Assembly: GCF_900109555.1 (NCBI RefSeq)
Contig: NZ_FNZV01000002.1
Coordinates: 62,001 to 126,000, forward strand
Reading direction: 5' to 3'
Source: Pacificibacter marinus
GTDB lineage: Bacteria > Pseudomonadota > Alphaproteobacteria > Rhodobacterales > Rhodobacteraceae
Length of the DNA: 64,000 nt
A program made the translations under genes and the position numbers. Shown here piece by piece: positions 1 through 8,750 of this stretch; position 1 is the stretch's first letter, and each line of letters begins with the position of its first letter. The notes beneath the pieces are model-generated. The model was not told the DNA's origin. It did not search any database and worked only from the letters and a program-made list of their open reading frames with translations.

Positions 1-828
1 GCGCGGATCGTGGCGGAAGAGATGTCCAAAGGACTTGGACAACCTGTTGTGGTGGAATCCCGCCCCGGTGCAGGTGGAACGGTGGCCTCTGGCTATGTCT
101 CCAATGAAGATCCAGATGGCTACACCATGCAGTTGATGGTCGGAGGCCACGCTGTCGCGGCAGGACTTTATGAAAGCCTGCCTTACGAATCCGTAGACGG
201 CTTTACCTTCATCTCGACCCTTGGGCAGTTCCCCTTCATCGTCGCAGCCCGTTCTGGCGAATACGAGTCCATGGAGGCCTTGATTGCCGCGGCAGCTGCT
301 GCGCCGGGGACGATTAAAATCGGCCATTCGGGTGTTGGGTCTACACAGCACCTGACCGGCGAATTGCTGGACCTGCGCACAGACGCTGACTTCTTGCATA
401 TCCCTTATAAAGGGGGTGCCGCCGCTTCGACCGCCTTGATGGGTGGCGAAGTCGATGTTGTCATCGACACAGGCACGGTCATCCGCCCACAGGCGGAGGC
501 AGGCGTCTATGACATCCTCGCCATCACATCTGGCGAACGCTGGCCTGATGCCCCCGATGTGCCAACCGTGTCCGAGACCGTCGCCGAAGGCTTTGACGTT
601 GTGTCATGGACAGGGATTGGCATGCCCGCAGGTGTGCCTGACGAGATTGCTGATCGTATCCGCAGCGAAGTCCACGCGGCTTTGGCGGCGACGTCTGTGA
701 ACGACATGATCTCGTCGCTCGGTGCGCAGCCATCCCCCTCCACGGGCGAGGAAATGACAGCGCTTATCGAAGATCAGATTTCGGTCTGGACCGATGTGAT
801 CGAAAGCGCAGGCATCGAGAAACGCTAA
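1..828 (+). CDS. TTT-family (Bug) substrate-binding protein, 5' end cut by window
   Basis: The reading frame is open from the first base, so the gene starts upstream of the window. About 275 residues remain of a family usually near 320, so the signal peptide and the first strand are missing. Segments typical of tripartite tricarboxylate transporter receptors are present: GQPVVVESRPGAGG near the visible start, HIPYKGGA in the middle, and the DAPDVPTVSE stretch toward the C-terminus. Such proteins capture organic acids in the periplasm and pass them to TctAB membrane subunits, which are not in view. It heads a co-directional run of acyl-CoA catabolic genes and probably supplies their substrate; the ligand cannot be read from sequence. 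Confidence 0.9.
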   Translation, partial: ARIVAEEMSKGLGQPVVVESRPGAGGTVASGYVSNEDPDGYTMQLMVGGHAVAAGLYESLPYESVDGFTFISTLGQFPFIVAARSGEYESMEALIAAAAAAPGTIKIGHSGVGSTQHLTGELLDLRTDADFLHIPYKGGAAASTALMGGEVDVVIDTGTVIRPQAEAGVYDILAITSGERWPDAPDVPTVSETVAEGFDVVSWTGIGMPAGVPDEIADRIRSEVHAALAATSVNDMISSLGAQPSPSTGEEMTALIEDQISVWTDVIESAGIEKR

Positions 829-889
829 TCTAACTAGCCCGCCGACGGTCAGTTGGCGGGCCAACCCCATCCAATTCTGGAGTTGCATC

Positions 890-1261
890 ATGAGCAAGAC
901 AAAGCCCGAAGATCTTTATGCCAGCATGTTGCGCCAGTCCCTTTATGTTATCACCACCACTCCGGCGCGCGGCGAAGCGATGCAAGACCTGCTGCCCGCC
1001 CATCTGGAGTATCAGATTAAAATGGAGCGCGACGGCATCCTGTTCGGTGCCGGCCCCCTATTCGAAGAGGGTGAGGCAATCCCTTACGGCGGCATGATCA
1101 TTGTGCGCGCTAAGGATGAAGCCGAAGCCCGCGCCCTTGCGGATGCCGATCCATTCCACGCTGCCGGTTTGCGTAGCTACACAGTGAACCGTTGGATGCT
1201 CAACGAAGGCGCAATAAGTTTTACGGTGCGCTACTCAGACCAAACCGCTGAAATAGGCTAA
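890..1261 (+). CDS. YCII-related (YciI-like) protein
   Basis: A 123-residue protein with the dimeric alpha/beta-barrel pattern of the YCII family: a LYVITTTPARGEAMQDLLPA segment, a HLEYQIKMERDGILFGAGPL segment, and a downstream ADADPFHAAGLRSYTV stretch containing the conserved acidic residue and His-like site. YciI-like proteins are small enzymes or accessory subunits in degradation pathways; the reaction here is unknown. It lies 61 bp after the solute-binding protein and 19 bp before the aldehyde dehydrogenase remnant, consistent with one operon. Confidence 0.75.
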   Translation: MSKTKPEDLYASMLRQSLYVITTTPARGEAMQDLLPAHLEYQIKMERDGILFGAGPLFEEGEAIPYGGMIIVRAKDEAEARALADADPFHAAGLRSYTVNRWMLNEGAISFTVRYSDQTAEIG

Positions 1262-1280
1262 CCCCGCTCAGGAGACCGAT

Positions 1281-1469
1281 ATGTCGGATCAAAAACAGAA
1301 TTTTATTGGCGGATCATGGGGGGCGGGCGACGCCAGAGCCAATATCAACCCGTCCAATACCGCGGATATCATCGGCCTCTACGCCCGCGCGAACGAGGCG
1401 CAGGCGCAGGCGCAGGATGCGATCAAAACAGCCAAGGCTGAGCGTAGCAAAGAGAAAGTAGTCACATGA
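1281..1469 (+). pseudogene. Truncated aldehyde dehydrogenase (N-terminal fragment)
   Basis: The ORF has a good ribosome-binding site (AGGAG 7 bases before the ATG) and begins like an intact NAD(P)-dependent aldehyde dehydrogenase: NFIGGSWGAG, then NINPSNTADIIGLYARA, then an AQAQDAIKTA helix. This is the first strand pair of the family. It then runs into RSKEKVVT and stops after 62 residues, against about 480 for the family, with no cofactor fold, catalytic Cys or Glu. Its stop overlaps the NIPSNAP start (ATGA). The simplest reading is a deletion that removed roughly 420 codons and joined the stump to the next gene. Confidence 0.75.
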
Positions 1470-1795
1470 TTTACGAAATGCGGGTTTATTCCTGTGTGCC
1501 GGGTGGAATGCCCGCACTCTTACAGCGGTTCGAGACCACGACGTTGAAAATTTGGGGCAGGCTCGGGCTGCGTCCGGCGGGGTTTTTCACCACATTGGTT
1601 GGCCCCAAAAACCATGACCTGACTTACTTTCTTGCCTGGGAGTCGCTGGCAGAGAGAGAGCAGCTCTGGAATGCATTTGCCTCGGACCCCGAGTGGCTGG
1701 CGGCCCGCGCTGCACATCAGGAAGCGTATGGTGAAGTGGTCGCCAATATTGCCTCCAGCTTTCTCACGCCGACTGCTTTTTCGAGCGTGAAGTAG
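1466..1795 (+). CDS. NIPSNAP family protein
   Basis: A 109-residue protein opening with MIYEMRVYSCVPGGMPALLQ, the hallmark start of NIPSNAP proteins, followed by the LTYFLAWESLAEREQLWNAF stretch typical of the ferredoxin-like dimer fold. Bacterial members occur in degradation operons beside CoA-transferases and dehydrogenases, but no general catalytic role is established. It overlaps the aldehyde dehydrogenase stump by 4 bp and is followed 8 bp later by the CoA-transferase, so it is probably cotranscribed. Confidence 0.8.
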   Translation: MIYEMRVYSCVPGGMPALLQRFETTTLKIWGRLGLRPAGFFTTLVGPKNHDLTYFLAWESLAEREQLWNAFASDPEWLAARAAHQEAYGEVVANIASSFLTPTAFSSVK

Positions 1796-1803
1796 GCAAC
1801 GCC

Positions 1804-3063
1804 ATGACCAGTAATCCAGCACAAGGCTCGGCTCTTTCGGGTATCCGCATCCTCGATCTGACACGCATTCTGGCGGGTCCGTGGGCCACCCAGATCATGG
1901 CCGACCTTGGCGCGGAGGTGATCAAGGTTGAGCGCCCCGATGGCGGTGATGACACCCGTAGCTGGGGTCCGCCGAATGTCACGGATGACAGCGGAAAAGA
2001 CAGAGGCTCGGCCTATTTCCACAGTACAAACCGAGGCAAAAAATCCGTTGTGATCGACATCGCCCATCCGGAAGGGCAGCGGGCATTGCGGGCTTTGGCA
2101 AAGTCTTCGGATGTGGTGATTGAAAACTTCAAAGTGGGCGGATTGGCGAAATACGGGCTGGATTATGAAAGCCTGCAGCAGGTTAAACCCGATTTGGTCT
2201 ATTGCTCAATCACGGGCTTCGGACAGACCGGCCCCTACGCCGACCGCGCAGGCTATGATTTTTTGATACAGGCCATGGGCGGCCTGATGAGCGTCACGGG
2301 CCAGAGAGATGGCACGTCGGGGGCGGAGCCGATGAAAGTCGGCGTGGCACTGACGGATATTTTGACGGGCCTTTATGCAGTCATTGGTATTCTTGCCGCG
2401 CTGCGTCACCGCGATGCGACCGGCGAAGGCCAGCACATTGATATGGCGCTGTTGGATGTTCAGGTCGCGACTCTGGCCAATCAAGCCATGAATTATCTCG
2501 CCACCGGCAAATCGCCAACACGGCTTGGCAACTCCCATCCCAGCATCGTGCCTTATCAGGCCTTCGAGGCGCGTGATGGGCATGTGATCCTCGCCATTGG
2601 CAATGATGGTCAATTCGCGCGCTTTTGTAAGGTGGCGGGGATGCCGGGGCTGGCAGAGGACCCGCGCTTCGCGACAAACCCCGAACGTGTCCGCAATCGC
2701 GGCGCGCTCATTGCGATCCTGCAAGGCGTCATGTCGGGGCGCACGATGGATGACTGGATCGCCAGACTAAACGCGGCCAGCGTTCCGGTCGGGCCGATCA
2801 ATGATGTCGAACGGGTTTTCGAAGACCCGCAGGTCAAATCACGTGGATTGCGCACGGCTCCAATCGATTCAGAGGGCGCCATGTTACAGGGGGTTGCCTC
2901 CCCGCTTAAGCTTTCGCGTACGCCTGCGATCCCGCCCAAGGCGGCACCGGATTTGGGGGCTGATACCTTGTCGGTCTTGACCGACCTTCTCGATAAAGGC
3001 GAATTTGATATAAACGAGCTTCAGGCCGCCGGTGCGGTTGTGCTGAAAGGAAACCAACAATGA
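1804..3063 (+). CDS. CaiB/BaiF (family III) CoA-transferase
   Basis: A 419-residue, full-length family III acyl-CoA transferase. It opens with LSGIRILDLTRILAGPWATQ, the family signature, and continues with ADLGAEVIKVERP. The segment MKVGVALTDILTG contains the aspartate (about residue 185) that forms the acyl-anhydride intermediate in this family. The enzyme would move CoA between a donor acyl-CoA and a carboxylic acid in the cytosol. It overlaps the downstream crotonase gene by 4 bp, indicating coupled translation and successive steps on the same CoA ester. The acid used is not deducible. Confidence 0.9.
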   Translation: MTSNPAQGSALSGIRILDLTRILAGPWATQIMADLGAEVIKVERPDGGDDTRSWGPPNVTDDSGKDRGSAYFHSTNRGKKSVVIDIAHPEGQRALRALAKSSDVVIENFKVGGLAKYGLDYESLQQVKPDLVYCSITGFGQTGPYADRAGYDFLIQAMGGLMSVTGQRDGTSGAEPMKVGVALTDILTGLYAVIGILAALRHRDATGEGQHIDMALLDVQVATLANQAMNYLATGKSPTRLGNSHPSIVPYQAFEARDGHVILAIGNDGQFARFCKVAGMPGLAEDPRFATNPERVRNRGALIAILQGVMSGRTMDDWIARLNAASVPVGPINDVERVFEDPQVKSRGLRTAPIDSEGAMLQGVASPLKLSRTPAIPPKAAPDLGADTLSVLTDLLDKGEFDINELQAAGAVVLKGNQQ

Positions 3064-3860
3064 CCGACAAGCTTCTGATCACTCAAGAAGACGGCATTGC
3101 GACGCTGACCCTAAACATGCCCGATCTACGCAATCCGATCACCGATACAGATGTCGTCGAAGAAATATGCGCTGCGATGGATTGGCTGAACAGCGACCAA
3201 TCGATCCGTTGTGCGATCCTGACGGGCGCGGGCAAGGCGTTTTCATCGGGCGGCAACTTGAAACATATGCGTGACAAGGAAGGCATTTTCAACGGAGATG
3301 CCATCGCTGTGCGCAACAGCTACCGCGCCGGTATCCAGCGCGTGGCCAAAGCCGTCTGGTCTGTCGAAGTACCGATGATCGCCGCTGTAAACGGTCCGGC
3401 CTATGGCGCAGGCTGTGATCTGACACTGTTCTGCGATATTCGGATTGCGTCTGAAACGGCGGTTTTTGCCGAAAACTTCGTCAATGTGGGGATTGTGTCG
3501 GGCGACGGTGGGTCTTGGATTTTGCCGCGTCAGGTCGGCCTGTCCCGCGCGGCAGAGATGGCCTTTACCGCAGACCCCATCGATGCCGAAACGGCCTTGG
3601 CTTGGGGGTTGGTGTCGCAGATCACGCCGCCCGAAGGCTTGATGGACGCAGCCATGAACATGGCCAAGCGCATTGCACGCAACCCGCCCCGCCAACTAAG
3701 GCTTACCAAACGCTTGATGCGCGAGGGAACCAATTCAACGCTGGATCAGGTCCTCGAACTGTCCGCTGCCTACCAAGGAGCTGCTCACCAAACACAAGAT
3801 CATGCCGAAGCTGTTTCAGCCCTCCTAGAACGCAGGGAGGGGAAATTTAATGGGACCTGA
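3060..3860 (+). CDS. Enoyl-CoA hydratase/isomerase (crotonase) family protein
   Basis: A 266-residue crotonase-fold protein with both oxyanion-hole segments, SSGGNLKHMRD near residue 62 and AAVNGPAYGAGCDL near residue 105. The two glutamates that carry water in classical hydratases appear replaced: Asp in the GAGCD motif and Asn in ENFVNVG. That argues against ordinary 2-enoyl-CoA hydration and leaves isomerase, hydrolase or lyase chemistry possible. It is the last gene of the run and is translationally coupled to the CoA-transferase before it. No terminator is obvious after the stop. Confidence 0.85.
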   Translation: MTDKLLITQEDGIATLTLNMPDLRNPITDTDVVEEICAAMDWLNSDQSIRCAILTGAGKAFSSGGNLKHMRDKEGIFNGDAIAVRNSYRAGIQRVAKAVWSVEVPMIAAVNGPAYGAGCDLTLFCDIRIASETAVFAENFVNVGIVSGDGGSWILPRQVGLSRAAEMAFTADPIDAETALAWGLVSQITPPEGLMDAAMNMAKRIARNPPRQLRLTKRLMREGTNSTLDQVLELSAAYQGAAHQTQDHAEAVSALLERREGKFNGT

Positions 3861-4169
3861 ACTAGGTGTATTGGGTTGAGTGCCGGCAGAATTTTCTGAA
3901 TCAGACATTCATCGGCTAAGTATAAGGAGCACGCCTAGCAGAATAAATCAAAATCACTGCATGGAAACTATGCGCCGTTAGCTCTGAATTGATTTCCAGT
4001 TTACTCCTAAGCGATCATTCATTGACCACAAAGCATTGGTCATATTGGGCCCATTCCAGCCTTTAGCCGCGCTTTGCGCCAAGGTCCAATTCTGCTATGC
4101 GACTTTAGTGGGATAGTGTCTGAAGAGTGATCAAATGCGGAGCTATGACTGTATATCTTGATATTAGGT
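3861..4169. other. Intergenic region at the left edge of the sugar island
   Basis: About 310 bases between two convergent genes. I see no RNA gene, insertion sequence or convincing remnant. Base composition falls visibly toward AT from left to right, marking the transition from the catabolic operon into the glycosyltransferase island. Confidence 0.5.
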
Positions 4170-4574
4170 TTAGCTGGTTGCCAATTTGAACTCGTCTAAA
4201 TTTCTGATGTAATCGTTTTCATCGTAAACTTCAGAGGCCAAAACCATACAAACGGCTCCAGATGAAAAGTTGTCCAAATTGCGCCACATCATTGGACATA
4301 TATAAAGACCGAAGTAGGATCGATTTAGATGAAACCGTTGTTCATTTTTCCCGTCATTGAGCAAAATATCAAAGCTGCCCGACATACAGATCACAAACTG
4401 ATGCAAATTCTTGTGTGCATGTTCGCCGCGATCAGATCCACCCGGGACATCATAAAGATAGTAGACTCGCTTGATATCAAATGGGATGTGATTGCCGCCC
4501 TCAACAAAAGTTAGATTTCCGCGCTGGTCGGTTATCTTTGGGAGATCAATTATTCGACAATCAGATATTGGCAT
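4170..4574 (-). CDS. dTDP-sugar 3,4-ketoisomerase, FdtA/QdtA (WxcM-like cupin) family
   Basis: A 134-residue single-domain cupin with the family signature: DCRIIDLPKITDQRGNLTF, then HIPFDIKRVYYLYDVPGG, then RGEHAHKNLHQFVICMSG with the His-x-His pair of the active site, and an LDNFSSGAVCMVLAS stretch. These enzymes convert dTDP-4-keto-6-deoxyglucose to the 3-keto isomer, the step before 3-amination. The frame stays open upstream to a GTG at 4628, but the ATG at 4574 gives the usual family length. It is the last gene of a leftward set that includes the glycosyltransferases; the partner aminotransferase lies at 7641 on the other strand. FdtA and QdtA (galacto or gluco product) cannot be told apart by eye. 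Confidence 0.85.
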   Translation of the reverse strand: MPISDCRIIDLPKITDQRGNLTFVEGGNHIPFDIKRVYYLYDVPGGSDRGEHAHKNLHQFVICMSGSFDILLNDGKNEQRFHLNRSYFGLYICPMMWRNLDNFSSGAVCMVLASEVYDENDYIRNLDEFKLATS

Positions 4575-4944
4575 ATTTTCATACTCGATTTGAATGGGTG
4601 TCACATAACCGACGGGTCGTTCCCTCACAAACGATCATGGGCAAGGAACATCACCAGTGCAATCTTGAAGATATAAATTCAATGGGTTTTCTTGAAATTA
4701 GTCCAAAGAAAAATTGTGTTGCAGGAGTGCGCGTTCAACAGATTGGTAGATCACCAAATCTGGTGTCCGTCGTCAGGGGGTTTGGCACCAAAGGCGGCGA
4801 AAACTAAGAGAGAGTTCGGATCATCTGGTTGTTTGCAGTATGCGGCGTGTTGTCTGTGATACAAGCATCGCGTTTCGGGCGTCTTTCATTTGATCGTTTC
4901 CCCTTCGAATATTTTGATTAGTGTTATCGATTTATGGATCAGGC
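4575..4944. other. Intergenic region between ketoisomerase and glycosyltransferase
   Basis: About 370 AT-rich bases. It contains an imperfect 7-bp-arm inverted repeat around 4739-4761 (AGATTGGT...ACCAAATCT). No protein family was recognised in the short open frames on either strand; a decayed gene is possible but not supported. Confidence 0.4.
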
Positions 4945-5979
4945 TTAAGGCTTCGTAGGGGACGCCTTGTTGCCACGTTTATCTTTGATGCGCGCTGTGG
5001 CAGCTGACAGTCGCACCAACAGTTTGAACCATCGTAGTGAACGATGTGCTTTCAGATAGATCATGCCGATCAATGGTTTCTTTTTGTCTGCGACACCTGC
5101 CTCTAATGAGGTTCGGAAAGCGGGTGATTGCAAATCATCCCAAATCTGCGTCATCCGCAATGTTTCGCCGGCAAGTTCGGGGTTGTTAATGATCGTCGCC
5201 TGCGCCCGAATAAGCGATCTAAATGTCCGAAGCGCAAATGGCCCAAGCACCGAAGTATCAAAATTATTTTCTTTTCCCAAACGCCAAACCATTAAATTGG
5301 TGTATACCTCATCCAGTCGTTTGGGGCTGGGCTTTTTTGTGATCGCGTTAGGATTATCTTGACGGTAGAAAAATACGCCATCACAAAACGCGACCTCTTT
5401 GCTTTTTAGAAACCAACTGCGCACAGTGTATTCGTCAGAAAAGGCGTTAAACTCATAAAAACCTTGATCTTTTAGGAATTCGACAGGCCACAGCGCGTTG
5501 CCAGGTATGCTCCAATCCAATGAAGCAGCGAAGGCGTCACGCCCAGTTATGCGTGCGCTATGATCCCCATGGTATCCTGATATTCGTCGGTTGGCTTTGC
5601 TAGATTCATAGAAAAATTCCACATCGGGCAAAACTGCGTCGGCACCGGTTTCCATCGAGCGATCATGCAATTTCTGCAGCCAGTCCTTTGAAAATAAATC
5701 GTCTTGTGAGCTGTAAACAAAGCGCGATCCAGTTATGAAGCGGGTTGCAAAATTCAGTGATTTTGACGCAGAACCCAAATTGGTTTCGGTGTTGATATAG
5801 CGAAACCTAGGGTCTTGTTTCTCATAACGCTTTATAATCTCTGCGCTGTTGTCAGTTGAACAGTCGTCAATACAAAGCACTTCGAAAGCGTCAGTGGTTT
5901 GCTCACCGAGCGAAGCAAGAGTTAGCTCAAGGAAATCCGCACCGTTGTAGACGGGGAGCATGACAGATATTTTGACCAA
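4945..5979 (-). CDS. Family 2 glycosyltransferase
   Basis: A 344-residue GT-A fold protein. The N-terminus ISVMLPVYNGADFLELTLAS is the GT2 start, followed by VLCIDDCSTDNSAEI (nucleotide-binding aspartates) and a YSSQDDLFSKDW segment that supplies the DxD-like metal site near residue 95. No membrane segment is seen, so it should act at the cytosolic face of the membrane on a lipid-linked glycan. It begins 1 bp after the stop of the preceding glycosyltransferase on the same strand, so the two are probably cotranslated. Donor and acceptor sugars are unknown. Confidence 0.85.
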   Translation of the reverse strand: MVKISVMLPVYNGADFLELTLASLGEQTTDAFEVLCIDDCSTDNSAEIIKRYEKQDPRFRYINTETNLGSASKSLNFATRFITGSRFVYSSQDDLFSKDWLQKLHDRSMETGADAVLPDVEFFYESSKANRRISGYHGDHSARITGRDAFAASLDWSIPGNALWPVEFLKDQGFYEFNAFSDEYTVRSWFLKSKEVAFCDGVFFYRQDNPNAITKKPSPKRLDEVYTNLMVWRLGKENNFDTSVLGPFALRTFRSLIRAQATIINNPELAGETLRMTQIWDDLQSPAFRTSLEAGVADKKKPLIGMIYLKAHRSLRWFKLLVRLSAATARIKDKRGNKASPTKP

Positions 5980-5980
5980 A

Positions 5981-7018
5981 TCACTGCACCACTTTTTGAT
6001 CTATGCGACGTTGCATTTTTCGTTCGCGTCGTTTTTCGGAATACCATATGGACAGCCCGAACAATGGATGACGAAGCGATTTTAGAATAAACTCAAATGT
6101 ACTGTCCTGATAGTAGGACAAGCTCAAATTTTCCTTAGCACTGCTTTTTTTGAGAATTTTCCAAACTTTTGAATTGCTTGGAAGCTTAAATGTTTTGGCA
6201 TCCTTTAGACGCTGACGCATAATAGCCTGATTGGCGACAAAGCCTTTCATGCGCCGAGTTTGGAAGGAAGCGATATCTTCGAAATAATTGTCAGAACTGG
6301 TTAGTCCGCTACCCAATCGATAATTTACAAGCTCTTCTTGAATAACGCTTATGCGGTTTTCAAGCGCCGCACGAAAACCAAGTACAAGGTCTTCGTAGGC
6401 ATCAGGGTCAAGTGGACCGTATTTTTCATATAACTTTCTGTGCCAAGCGCCTGTTGCACCAATATAAAGTGATTTTGAGCGAGCTACTTTGTTAAGATCA
6501 GTTGTGTGGTAAAATAGGGCAGTTCGAGAGTTCCCAGGAATATCCTGATCATCGGGACCTATGACGTTTGCATACGAACACACTAGCAAGGGATGCTCAT
6601 TTGCAAATACATCCATGATCCGCTGGCTCCGCTGCGGAAATGACATGTCGTCACCTGCTGCTGCAATTATGACATCACCCGTGCTGATCTCATGCGCTTT
6701 CGCGATATTACCTGCGAGACCCAAATTAGAATCATTTCGATTTAGAATAATGCGATGGGGACCATTATAATCAGCGACAGTTTTTTTGATGACTTCGAAA
6801 GTCCCGTCGACAGAGCAATCGTCTGAAATGACGATTTCGATTGCTAGACCAGTTTGCTCCAGCGCGCTTTGGACGGCTGCCGCGACGGTTTTTTCTTGGT
6901 TATATGTAAGTAGCATATATGAACACGAAAGCGCATTGTCGTCCATTGAATGCCCTATGTCTTGTAATCCTAACTTTGTGATGCTGTGCGCGGATTGGCT
7001 TTGACCGATATCATCCAT
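5981..7018 (-). CDS. Family 2 glycosyltransferase
   Basis: A GT2 protein of about 345 residues with CSYMLLTYNQEKTVAAAVQS at the fold start, IEIVISDDCSVDGTFEV for nucleotide binding, and IIAAAGDDMSFPQRSQR carrying the metal-binding acidic pair. The C-terminal 60 residues are basic, consistent with peripheral membrane attachment. The start is uncertain: the ATG at 7018 overlaps the stop of the acetyltransferase remnant by 8 bp, which suggests coupling, but an ATG at 6946 has a better Shine-Dalgarno match and removes a weakly conserved leader. Partners and codon bias match the rest of the AT-rich island. Confidence 0.8.
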   Translation of the reverse strand: MDDIGQSQSAHSITKLGLQDIGHSMDDNALSCSYMLLTYNQEKTVAAAVQSALEQTGLAIEIVISDDCSVDGTFEVIKKTVADYNGPHRIILNRNDSNLGLAGNIAKAHEISTGDVIIAAAGDDMSFPQRSQRIMDVFANEHPLLVCSYANVIGPDDQDIPGNSRTALFYHTTDLNKVARSKSLYIGATGAWHRKLYEKYGPLDPDAYEDLVLGFRAALENRISVIQEELVNYRLGSGLTSSDNYFEDIASFQTRRMKGFVANQAIMRQRLKDAKTFKLPSNSKVWKILKKSSAKENLSLSYYQDSTFEFILKSLRHPLFGLSIWYSEKRRERKMQRRIDQKVVQ

Positions 7019-7283
7019 TTGAAAACTCTTGTTGCCACTTCTGAACAACGTCTGATGGGGATCCGCGATGAAAATGGCAACGCCAGGGGGAAGCGGGCGT
7101 CTTATCTTTGATTTTGAGTTTTATGAGACTTGTTTGGCCGATTTCTTTCGCGGGAGACCCAACAACAATTGTATCAGGTGCTACGTTCCGCGATACAGAA
7201 CTATGGGCACCAACCAACGCGCCTATCACGACATTATCCTCTATCAAACCCGATGGGGAAATCTGTGCTGCAGAGTGATGCAT
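7011..7283 (-). pseudogene. Sugar O/N-acetyltransferase (left-handed beta-helix), internally deleted
   Basis: The frame starts like a WxcM/FdtC-type acetyltransferase (MHHSAAQISPSGLIEDNVVIGA) and jumps at once to the family's last turns, VGAHSSVSRNVAPDTIVVGSPAKEIG. The roughly 90-100 residues between, including the catalytic His loop and most hexapeptide coils, are missing. After the AKEIG motif the sequence becomes unlike the family, suggesting a changed C-terminus as well. By position it is the acetylation step (FdtC/QdtC) that would follow the DegT aminotransferase at 7641. It is unlikely to be active. Confidence 0.65.
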
Positions 7284-7640
7284 GATATGTCTTTTTCCAA
7301 AATACACTTCGAAACGGATAGTTATGACTATCTTTTTGCATGCTCACCGACAAGGGTAGATATTCGAAGGGCGTTGCGATCTGTAGTGCGCATGGGACGC
7401 AATTCTTAAATGACCATTGCCGTTTGCTTTGCACGGGGTTTCAATGCTTTGTGCGGCTATCATACCCCATGCGCGACTGTATGCATATTTACTTTGTATC
7501 TTTACGTGAAAGGGTTTCCTATTTTGGAGGGCGCGAATTTCGTAGGGTTGAAGGCCTGTCACGTGTAATTCCACCCGCTTGTAACGGGGGTGGATCGTGG
7601 TATGAATGTTGGAATTAGTTATATTTGGAAGAGCCTATAT
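7284..7640. other. Divergent intergenic region of the sugar island
   Basis: About 360 AT-rich bases between the leftward acetyltransferase remnant and the rightward aminotransferase. It must hold promoters for both directions, but I could not pick a convincing -35/-10 pair. No RNA gene or coding remnant was recognised. Confidence 0.4.
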
Positions 7641-8750
7641 ATGACCGGAAAATCTGTTCCTTTTCTTGATCTACGGGCCGGTTACTTGGCCTTGAAATCT
7701 GAAATTGATGCGGCCGTTTCACGTGTTTTGGACAGCGGTTGGTATATCTTGGGGCCCGAAGTCGAAACGTTTGAAACCGCCTTTGCCAAATTTTGCGAAG
7801 CCGAACATTGTGTCGGAGTGGCCAACGGGCTTGATGCCTTAATCCTTAGCTTGCGTGCATTGGATGTTGGCCCCGGGGATGAGGTCATTGTACCATCAAA
7901 CACATTCATTGCGACATGGCTTGCGGTGTCAGCTGTGGGGGCTCTACCTGTCCCTGTGGAACCTGATCCATTAACTTACAATATTGACCCTTTGCTTGTG
8001 CCTGCAGCAATTACATCGAAGACACGCGCGATTATTGCGGTGCACTTATATGGTCAACCCTGTGACCTTGATCCGTTGATTGCGATTGGGCGTAAGCATG
8101 GAATTTCTGTAATCGAAGATGCAGCCCAAGCACACAGTGCAGAATACAAAAAAGCCCGAGTTGGTGGTCGCGGCGACGTCGTTTGCTGGAGTTTTTATCC
8201 AGGAAAAAACCTAGGGGCTTTGGGGGATGGGGGCGCAATTACGACCAATCGCGCTGATATCGCCGCGCGGATCAGAACATTGCGAAATTACGGCTCTAAC
8301 CAAAAATATGTGAACGTGGAGCAAGGGACAAACAGTAGATTAGACCCAATTCAAGCCGCGATCTTAAGCGTGAAACTGGACCACCTTGTCGATTGGACGT
8401 CAAAAAGGCAGGCTATTGCTAAAAACTACCTCGATAATTTACGTGGAGTGACCTTACCGTTTGTACCCGATTGGGCAGTGCCCGTTTGGCATCTCTTTGT
8501 TATACGACATGAAAAACGTGATGAACTTATGTCGAGCCTCGCTGCCGAGGGGATCTCCACATTAGTTCACTATCCTATCCCGCCTCATTTACAGGAAGCT
8601 TATAAAACGGCCTGCTATGAAAAAGGGAGTTTCCCTCTGACAGAACAATTCGCAGAAGACATGCTCAGTTTGCCAATTGGGCCACAAATGCCCATTGAGG
8701 ATCAAAATCGGGTCATCGAAGCCGTTAATCGATTGGCTGCAAAGCTGTAA
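7641..8750 (+). CDS. DegT/DnrJ/EryC1/StrS aminotransferase, probable dTDP-3-keto-6-deoxyhexose aminotransferase
   Basis: A 369-residue PLP enzyme of the sugar aminotransferase family. VPFLDLRAGY at the start, LGPEVETFETAFAKF, and GVANGLDALILSLRAL are family landmarks; VIEDAAQAHSA supplies the Asp that pairs with the pyridine nitrogen, and SFYPGKNLGALGDGG contains the Schiff-base lysine. The start is the ATG at 7641; the 17 codons before it in the open frame look non-coding. With the FdtA/QdtA ketoisomerase of this island it forms the pair needed for dTDP-3-amino-3,6-dideoxy sugars, the building blocks of O-antigen or capsule. The local acetyltransferase is broken, so the product may stay unacetylated or be finished by another locus. 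Confidence 0.88.
   Translation: MTGKSVPFLDLRAGYLALKSEIDAAVSRVLDSGWYILGPEVETFETAFAKFCEAEHCVGVANGLDALILSLRALDVGPGDEVIVPSNTFIATWLAVSAVGALPVPVEPDPLTYNIDPLLVPAAITSKTRAIIAVHLYGQPCDLDPLIAIGRKHGISVIEDAAQAHSAEYKKARVGGRGDVVCWSFYPGKNLGALGDGGAITTNRADIAARIRTLRNYGSNQKYVNVEQGTNSRLDPIQAAILSVKLDHLVDWTSKRQAIAKNYLDNLRGVTLPFVPDWAVPVWHLFVIRHEKRDELMSSLAAEGISTLVHYPIPPHLQEAYKTACYEKGSFPLTEQFAEDMLSLPIGPQMPIEDQNRVIEAVNRLAAKL

Noticed and set aside
2206-2724. 172-codon antisense open frame in the CoA-transferase gene
   Set aside because: No domain, no ribosome-binding site, and fully inside a well-supported gene.
7068-7409. Forward ORF opposite the acetyltransferase remnant
   Set aside because: The minus-strand frame carries recognisable hexapeptide-family motifs; the forward product has none.
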